Shown in pieces: positions 56,889 to 64,000 of a DNA stretch of 64,000 bases. The notes under the pieces are model-generated. The model was not told the origin of the DNA. It was given only the letters and a program-made list of their open reading frames with translations, and searched no databases. The DNA is from Aegilops tauschii subsp. strangulata (lineage: Eukaryota; Streptophyta; Magnoliopsida; Poales; Poaceae): the NCBI RefSeq assembly GCF_002575655.3, contig NC_053035.3, positions 372,659,792 through 372,723,791 of the forward strand. The letters run 5' to 3'. Position numbers and translations under genes: made by a program. The stretch's first letter is position 1. Each line of letters opens with the position of its first letter.

Positions 56889-58209
56889 GGGCAAGGCCAA
56901 CGCGTAGCCCAAAACCAGATGCCCCGCAGGCCAGCTCGGTTCGGACGCCACCGTGGAGCAAAACCAGTTGCCTCGCAGGTGTTAGTGCTGCTTCTACAAG
57001 AGGCGGGTTCTCAAGGGAGAAAGAGCAGTGGTCCTCCATGCAAAAGTGGGGAAAGGCAAAAAGGGAGAGAGAGAAATTGCTTGGTGACTGCCATGGGAGG
57101 GGCAGCACGTCACAGGGACACGAGATAGCTTCAGATTTTAGCAATGGGGGATGAAAACTCTATACCATAGCCTCACTCCTTTTGGTCTAGCTGGATGCAC
57201 GGGGCATCACCTTAGTGCTGTCCCCATTGTACATGCCCTTAGTACCTAGTTTGACTTTACATGACCACCGATTATTGTTCTCTTACTTTCATGCATCAAT
57301 AGATCTTCAATCAAGGATGATGCTTGTACCCCATGTGCACGACCAGTGACTGCGTTTGGGCCACTCAGGTGCGCTCACGTGGAAGTTGTGGGCGGCTATA
57401 TGAAAAGTACCAGACTTGATGGGGACAGATCTTGCCGACTACCGTTTCTACTTTTTAATCACACATGGTGGGGGGCAAGTTCTGCAGTAATTTGCGTCGG
57501 TGTATGCAAAGGATGCAGTGGTAGGTCCGAAAGCTCCCGCGTGAGTGTCTCTTGCTCCCTGGTGAACGATTTTACATTTTTACCGAATAAAGGTCAGCTA
57601 CGTCTCCGGCTAGGCCTCGCTAGAACTACGCCGAAGACGGAATGTGGCATCGTCGGTGGAGGTGGGAAAGAAGGTAGGCTAGTGTGGGTGGAGGCCTTTT
57701 TAGTTTTAACATCATCCATCTTCATGTTGAGACTTGGGTCGGGCTATTTTGCCGCAACCCGAGGCTTGGCACTAGAACATCATTTCGAATTACAAAATGC
57801 GATTTTTTCTCTTTCGGAGGTGCTCATAGGGGTAAAGTGTCCGTGCACGTGTGAATTTATAGGGGTGAATGTACGTGCATATGAATGAGTGTATGCGTGT
57901 GTACCGTATTAAAGAAAGAGAAGAGAGAAAACAAAGAAGGACTACATGGGGGCTTTACCTTGGTCAAGTGGATGTCCGGGATCCCACATAGCTCCCCCCA
58001 AGTTACTTCCGGTTTGCAGGAAAACAGATGTGCAGACCGCTCCGCGGGTCGATAGGTGTCCCATTGAATTACAAAAATTGTCAAAAATGGTCCGGATACC
58101 ATGATCTAGACATATACTGGAGCTTTGAGGTTCTACTTTGAAGATGCCCTAACATACGCATGTTACTAGTCTAAATTACTCTCTACTATGACTAGCCTAA
58201 GTAGTAGTG
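56889..58209. other. Intergenic DNA with two dispersed repeats
   Basis: No gene was recognised. 57345-57570 resembles 37980-38285. 57816-57920 is a plus-strand copy of the LINE-like tail also found at 45249-45470. Confidence 0.5.
57816..57920 (+). repeat. LINE-like tail repeat, copy 3
   Basis: GGAGGTGCTCATAGGGGTAA, then ATAGGGGTGAATGTACGTGC and a terminal GTACCGTATTAAAGAAAG. It is the reverse-strand counterpart of 45249-45470. Confidence 0.55.
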
Positions 58210-58223
58210 AAAATACAAAACAG

Positions 58224-59792
58224 GAACCCGTCCCCCGTGCCGCTCCCGCGAGCGGCCCGGGTGGAACCCTAAATCGCGCTGCCGCCAGTCCCCCCACCCC
58301 GCCTCCCCACCCCCTCGCCGCCGCCAAAGGGACGACGCCGGGCAAAGCCCAGGTGTGTCGGCGGCGGCGGGGTTACTCCCCTCCTCTCCAGGCTCCTGGC
58401 GGCGCGGGACGCCCAGTTCTGTCGCGGAGGTCCTCTCGCCGGGGTGGTAGTTGCGCGCTGGCGGCGGGCGGGGGTGGCTCTGGCGAGGCGCCGCGTGCGC
58501 GTGGTTCTCGTCTGGGCGGAGTGGCGTGGCCTTGCTCCGGGTGACGCGGGGCGAGCCGACGACGTCTGGGGTCGGCGGTGCCCTGCTCCGGGCGGCGTGG
58601 CGCGGCCCGGCTGGGCTCGGCGCGACCTCGTCCGGCCTGTGGCACTGTGGTGGCGCTCTTGATCGACGTCGGGTCGGCAGGCCGGTCGGCCTCCCTTGCA
58701 CGGATCCGTGGCTCTCGGGCCAGATCTGGCGCGTCGGGCGGCTTCCGGTCGGGTGCTGTGGGAGGCGGGTTCATGGCGGGATGCATGACGGCGGTCCCCT
58801 GAATCTGCACGAGGGGTGCAGCGGGAGAGTGGATGTGGGTGGTGCACTGAATTCGTCGGAGGCGGCAGCGCATGCGCAGCCATGGAGGCGGCGGCGCTGC
58901 GAGGCTCGGCTAGGCAGGGCCCTGGCGAGCAGCGGGCGCCCGACCACCTACGTGTGAGGTGCCGGCGGTGATGCCTCGGTGAAGTTGGCGTCGAAGTGTG
59001 GTTGATGGTGTGGGTCAGATCCACCGGTGTGGCAGTCCCTAGGTGCGGGTGAAGGCCACCGCGACGGATCTGGTCCCTGCATTGCTTGGGGGTTGCTGCG
59101 GTTCCAAGTGCATTGAAGGTGGTGGCTTGAGGCGGGCTTCCTCGGCAGTGTTCTATGGCTCCGACTGCAAGTGGCTGCGGTGTTGGCGGTGCGAGACAAC
59201 TTTCGGGGCTGGCCGAATTCTTGGAGGCGTGGATATGTGCAATGCTACGGATGACAATTCTGTTCGGCCTTGGTCGGACCGGCGTCGATGGCACCCATGG
59301 GTGTCATTCCCCTTCCTGGAGGCGTCGCCGAATGTAGCGCCATTTTCCACGTTGCCTTGTACCGGCAAGCATCTCCGGGGCGAAAGCCTTGATTCGTAGG
59401 ATCGGCACGATGGCGGCGTCTTCTGACGTTGTTCCTCTGTTGGGAGCATCGTGCTGGGAGATAAGAGGCCCTATGTTGCGCTCCTCTGGCGTGCATCGCT
59501 GCCCGGATCGTTCTTCTCTGGCGCTATGTTCGGTCGTCGCTGGCTCTACCAAGGAAGCTGGAGTTGCTGTTCTTCGGTGATCACCGGTGTCGGTCGAGAC
59601 GCGGCGAGGCTATCGGTTTGGGTAGGCTCTTGTATGTCGTAGTTGTGTAGTCGTGTGTTGTTGTCTTTGTATGTGTCAGGTGTGGAGTTATGCTACGCTC
59701 GTTGTTCACAGCGAGAGGTAGATGTGGTTGTATGACTATATTTCTCTCCTTCTATAAAGCTAAGGTACGCAATTTGCGTACTCTCGAAAAAA
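58224..59792 (+). mobile_element. GC-rich non-coding retroposon with 14-bp target duplication
   Basis: AAAATACAAAACAG occurs at 58210-58223 and 59793-59806. The right end is GTACTCTCG followed by an A-run, so the element inserted by target-primed reverse transcription. The first 700 bases are very GC-rich. Many open frames exist on both strands, none with a recognisable domain or the usual codon pattern. It is probably a LINE-mobilised non-autonomous sequence. Confidence 0.85.
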
Positions 59793-60351
59793 AAAATACA
59801 AAACAGTACTACTACTAGTATTACCAACATACATAGTTTTTATCTTTTAAAAAATGATGTGTAGATTGAATTTGAACTAGACGTTTAATTACATGATAGA
59901 TAGATATTGTGTCAATTCACTTTGAAACTTTCAGAATTTGAAAAGGTGTTAGCTTAGACATAAAAATAATAATCTCAAACAGCGTATATTCAGCAACACC
60001 CTTAAGTTCTACACGTGTTCACACTTGGTCCATTTATGTCCTATGCTAAGGAGGCTAGAGGTGTTTTATGAGCAGCGTGCAAGATTCATTCGCACCGCAT
60101 ATTCCAAGAGTTCTTCACCAAGTATAGACAAAGATGTTTTCGAAAGATTATAGATAGAGATGCAACAACGAGCTAGGCCTAGATTTGGCCTATAAAAGTC
60201 CAATAATTTCCAGTTCGCACATGTCCATTGAACACGTGGAAAAAACTGTGGGTAGTGGTGCGCGCTATGTGTCAAACTGTATTATCCGGCTCACCCACTT
60301 TGATGGCGTGCAGGCATAGCAGATTGCCAAGCAAGGTGCTAAATCTACGCC

Positions 60352-60359
60352 TATAAATA
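60352..60359 (+). promoter_or_regulatory. TATA box of Bowman-Birk copy 2
   Basis: TATAAATA, 96 bases before the proposed ATG; surrounded by sequence conserved with copy 1. Confidence 0.8.
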
Positions 60360-60454
60360 GATGTGCTCTAGCTTTGGCCAACAACAAAAACATAGCATTC
60401 CACTCACAACAAAGAGGTAAGTGAGAGCTTTGCTCGAAAACCATAAAATCAACC

Positions 60455-60863
60455 ATGAAGAACACCAAGCTCGTGGCGATCATTGTCCTCCATGCCATCC
60501 GGGTCATGGGAATCCTTGTACACGTGAATGGTCGGTTTGTGGTTGTTCATGTTTTTATTCTATTTCTTTACCTAAAAAAGTTTGATTGCCTTTTTGCAAT
60601 TCCATTGATGTCTTATATATCTTATAAGTGGTTCCTAACATCATACCATGCCATGCATGTGTGCAGCCGACTACTTCCCCAAGTGTTGCGACAAATGCAG
60701 GTCGTTCTCGGGGGTCGACGTATGTGACGACGCCCATCCTCAGTGCCCCAAGGGATGCTCCGCATGCCGGGCGATGCAGACGGGCCGTGTCAAGATGTTC
60801 CGGTGCGCCGACATGCGCTCCACCATCAACGACACATGCGGCCCGCGCTGCAAGAAGAACTGA
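60455..60863 (+). CDS. Bowman-Birk-type protease inhibitor (Wali3/WIP1-like), 90 residues
   Basis: Exon 1 is 60455-60530, intron 60531-60666 (GT-AG), exon 2 60667-60863 with TGA. Residues 1-26 form a signal peptide ending near HVNA. The mature chain DYFPKCCDKCRSFSGVDVCD... has ten cysteines in Bowman-Birk order and ends CGPRCKKN. An Arg-Ser pair follows the third cysteine, but the prolines of a classic inhibitory loop are absent, so activity cannot be assumed. The sequence resembles wheat Wali3 and related wound- or root-expressed inhibitors, which act outside the cell on serine proteases. An arginine (R16) sits in the hydrophobic core of the signal peptide, unlike leucine in copy 1; this could weaken secretion. 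AATAAA follows the stop by about 40 bases. Confidence 0.92.
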
Positions 60864-61416
60864 CCGGTTCAAGCTCGAATCATGATAATCGTTTCTCCAA
60901 AAATAAAGCTCAGATGGGATGAGCACTGTCACCGTATTTTGTGCGTACATGTGGCCCCACATTGCACGCCGATAATGCATACATTGTTGTCAGTCGCCGT
61001 CGTTTCATCATCGCCATTGTTCTTGGTTTTAGTTTCCTCTTCAAGAGTAGTCAGTTGTTGCTCGCTTATCAGGTGCCCGTTGTATCCTCCGTGAATAAAC
61101 ACCTGTGTTGATTGTGTGTCTCCACTTAAAACGCATTTGTTCGTGTCACGCGATTTTCTTAGGGACCAGTGTTTAATGTATTTCTATTTTTCTGCCTACT
61201 TAGAATGCTTATTGTCCTACTATTTATCTCTCCTAGAAGTCAAACTTTGTGGCTGCCAAATTGTTTGTAAAATGCTATAGGTAGCTGTACCCTCGTGGTC
61301 ACAATGTCTACACATATGTGTGTCCCAATTAATAAATTAATTGGGTCTACATAAGTGTATATATATAAGGAAATACATGAGAAATACAACACAATTTTCC
61401 ACATGTACCACCCTTA

Positions 61417-61534
61417 GGCTTTGTTCGGTTAATCCCAACCCTAGGTGGATTGGAGGGGATTTGCAGGGATTTTGGCTTGCAGGGGATTAATTCCTCCCCA
61501 ATCCCCTTTAAATCCACCTCAACCGAACAAGCCC
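61417..61534. mobile_element. Tourist-like MITE (118 bp)
   Basis: GGCTTTGTTCGGTTAA at the left is inverted at the right (ACCGAACAAGCCC). TTA flanks at 61414-61416 and 61535-61537. Copy 1 has the single site CCCTTAAGAAGG at about 53290-53300, confirming the insertion. Confidence 0.92.
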
Positions 61535-61819
61535 TTAAGAAGGTAAGACCCCCCCTTCCCATAGCTCTCTCTCCAGTTCCATCTCTATCATACATCCATG
61601 ACCACCTCCTTAGTGCATAGTAGTGATGCCAAGAAGCTTAATGATGTGTGCCGGCGGTAACAGCCCATTGCGGACCCGAAGATGGGAGGTAGGATGTGGA
61701 CGTTGGAGATGTGCATACGAATGACACATGCCAAGATGCTCACCAATGGTCTTGCATGCAACTTACACATTTCCTTGGGTAAATATCATCTCTCAACTAT
61801 ATCGTGTGATGTGGTTAAT

Positions 61820-63112
61820 TTTTTTCGAAAAGAGGAATATATTAATATCGCGAAGATAGCAATTACACCAGGCCTCTACACCTACAAGATGTCGCAAAGA
61901 CATTCAGGATGCAGACAACCAATGAAGAAAATAAAAAGAAAGGAAAAACACAAAGGTCCCGCCACATCGATCATCTCCTCTCAATAGCAGCACTCATACC
62001 ATCACCAAATACAACACCTGGAAAACATAAAAGATCTCCAAAAGCAACGCCTCCAAGAAGGGAACAGCGCACAAGCGCCGTCGTTGCCCGATCCAATATC
62101 TTGGGTTTTCACCCTGGAGAAAAGTCCACGCTCCCAAAATAATTACTTCAGCAAGGCAATTGCCAGGCATAACCAATGAAGGTCAGACCTTGGGTTTTCA
62201 CCCTAAAAGTCACAACTCGGTACCCGAGGAGTAACACCTAAGATGAAACCCTTCATTGTTGCCGGCCCACTTATCACTGCTACTCCTGAGAGTTATCTAA
62301 CACTTGGCTGACTCCATCGCCTCCAAGGATCCATCCGTGTAACTGGTCCTCCGATCTCGGCAACCATGACCTTCTCCATCCGTGTAACATGTCGATGGCC
62401 AGATCGAGGAGGACCGATCATGCAGGTCGTTGCCATGATGCGAGAAGAGCATGAGGACCACCACCTTTATCATCACGGCAGCAGGCCCGCACGCCGGCCC
62501 GATCCAGCCTATCACCGTCAAGTTGGGCACCGGTACCACCACGGTGCCTAGCAGCCAGCGCCATCAGGCACCACCGCGCCAACCTGGAGTCACGTCCGAG
62601 AGCTGTTGACCCGCCCAAGCCCATCTGTGCCACGCGAGATCGGTGCCCACATTCCGCAGTAACATGGGCGCCCCCGCCGTGGAGCAACCATGCCACCACT
62701 GTTAACATCGGCTCGCGCTCACCACCAGGATCCCACTGCTCCATGCAGCCGGATCATCGCCAGGTCACGAGCCTCCGCCGTTAGATGGGTATGGAGCTGC
62801 CACGCGAGGGAGAAAGCCACCGAGTCACCCCACCTGGCTTGCGGGCGCCACGTGCCAGATCCAATCCGATGGCATGGAGATCGGCCGGCGCCCAAAACAG
62901 TGGTCTTCCTTCTACCACCATGCCGTGAAACGGGAGGCAGCAGATCCCCCCCCCCCCCCCCCCGCCTTCACCAGCGACGCCAGGCTTAGCCGACAGCGGC
63001 CTCGGGGGGCGATGAGGGGAGGGAACAGGGAGGGGGGGGGGGCGGCTGGGCGATTAGGGTTTCGTCCCCGGTCGCCAGGAGGAGGTGACGCGAGGAGCGA
63101 GTTACGCCTACC
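61820..63112 (-). mobile_element. GC-rich non-coding retroposon with 14-bp target duplication
   Basis: GTGATGTGGTTAAT flanks at 61806-61819 and 63113-63126. The plus strand opens with T6 then CGAAAAGAGG, i.e. an oligo(A) tail on the minus strand. Copy 1 has the uninterrupted site at about 53718-53732. The tail and middle match the element at 8486-10040. C- and G-runs near 62948 and 63033 are present. No conserved protein was seen. Confidence 0.92.
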
Positions 63113-63715
63113 GTGATGTGGTTAATATGGATGCAAGCCATGTTCTTCTTGAAGACATTGGCACTATGTGGATACCATGCACAAGGTGGCATTGAATACG
63201 ATGATACTGCCATATGAGGGGTGGCAGGGACCCAAAGATGATTGCCAAAGAGCACGAGCGTGGTTGTTGTTAGTGCTTATTTACCAAAATTATTTGATTT
63301 TAGTTATTTTGTGATGTATCAGTTACTTTTTTGGGACAATCTTGTGATCTCGTGCTTAATCATGCAAGCATGCAATGTTATTAGTGTTTAATCTAGGAAT
63401 TTTGCTTTGGTCCATGTGAGGGTAGTTGATCTAAAATTGATAATGACAATCGTTGTGTTTCCCGGGATTGGAGGGTGAAGATGTCAGAGTGAATAATTCT
63501 TTGGTTCTTGTTTTATTTGCTATGAATGGATTTGGGTGCTATATATGATGCCTTTAGTGCTTAATCCTGAAAACAAAGATATAAGTTCAAGCAATGTAAC
63601 GCTGTTACGATCAATACCTGATCATGCAACATCCGTGACTTTGCAACATATATGACTTCGTTGGGACAAGGGGTTAGTAAAAAGATGTTTGTTAAATTTG
63701 GATATGATGGGATCT

Positions 63716-64000
63716 AATTTATACTTTTGTACCTTTTTTTACTAATAAAGGGGGGGGGGGGGGGGGTGTTTCTCCGATTTTTTGGTCTGTCCACCATCAA
63801 AACGGAAAAAATTGTTTCAGATATTTTTTCTATCCAAGGTGGTACTAAAAATTTTATGTGTCTGTCCGCTAGAAAACCAAAAAAAAAGTATGTATCACAG
63901 CTTCGGGCCACGTCATATGCCACTATACTGGGCCAACTAGTGTGCCGATGGGCCTGCTCCAAGAGATGCGAATGGGCTTCAAGAAGCCGGAAAAAATTGT
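63716..64000. other. Edge of another repeat, with poly(G) tract
   Basis: After the duplication ends there is a run of about 19 Gs (63748-63766) and AT-rich sequence with GGGCCACGTCATATGCC-type phrases. No gene can be called before the window ends. Confidence 0.4.

Larger units (their letters stand above)
60100..63715 (+). repeat. Segmental duplication, copy 2
   Basis: Collinear with 51670-54485. It has gained a Tourist MITE (61417-61534) and a retroposon (61820-63112) and has lost about 130 bp near 63262. It holds the intact Bowman-Birk gene. Confidence 0.92.

Noticed and set aside
58192..59552. A 341-codon minus-strand frame and its overlapping partners
   Set aside because: Inside a plus-strand retroposon with a poly(A) tail; very GC-rich, several frames open at once, no domain seen.

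Overview
This window is plant nuclear DNA from a grass, most probably a Triticeae species (wheat, Aegilops or barley type). The evidence is a SWEET1b-type sugar transporter with monocot-like sequence, cereal Wali3/WIP1-like Bowman-Birk inhibitor genes, Stowaway and Tourist MITEs, CACTA elements with CTTTAGTACCGGTT-type subterminal repeats, and LTR-retrotransposons nested inside other elements. Only two genes look intact: the SWEET gene (5288-7733, minus) and one Bowman-Birk inhibitor gene (60455-60863, plus). Almost everything else is mobile DNA or its remains.

Layout. 1-4212: old LTR-like repeat with a 5'-truncated LINE (11-bp target duplication), a second LINE reverse-transcriptase fragment and a retroposon. 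5288-7733: six-exon SWEET gene. 8486-10040: retroposon. 10065-16358: mostly gene-free, with a Stowaway MITE and a 42-base C tract. 16368-31930: one very large Mutator-like element (MULE) with ~235-bp terminal inverted repeats and a perfect 9-bp target duplication. Two convergent genes start next to its two ends: a GRF zinc-finger/coiled-coil gene on the left and a mudrA-type transposase on the right, with a 21-unit minisatellite between their 3' ends. Intron 2 of the left gene holds a complete Copia element and a solo LTR.

31940-39460: repeats, two MITEs and the relic of a small secreted-peptide gene. 39461-44977: a complete but stop-ridden Gypsy chromovirus. 45933-51082: a non-autonomous CACTA element with a four-exon gene that reads like a B3-fold DNA-binding protein. 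51670-54485 and 60100-63715: two copies of a segmental duplication, each with a Bowman-Birk gene. Copy 1 has an in-frame stop; copy 2 is open. Each copy carries insertions the other lacks, so the empty sites can be read directly. Between them lie a Stowaway MITE, a Harbinger-like element with a proline-rich gene fragment, and a 1.57-kb GC-rich retroposon.

The strongest candidate for an under-described system is the MULE. It has the overall plan of maize MuDR (two genes reading inward from the TIRs), but the mudrB position holds a GRF-zinc-finger/coiled-coil protein. The second is the CACTA-borne B3-like gene. All gene models were read by eye from splice sites and frames; no database search was run.
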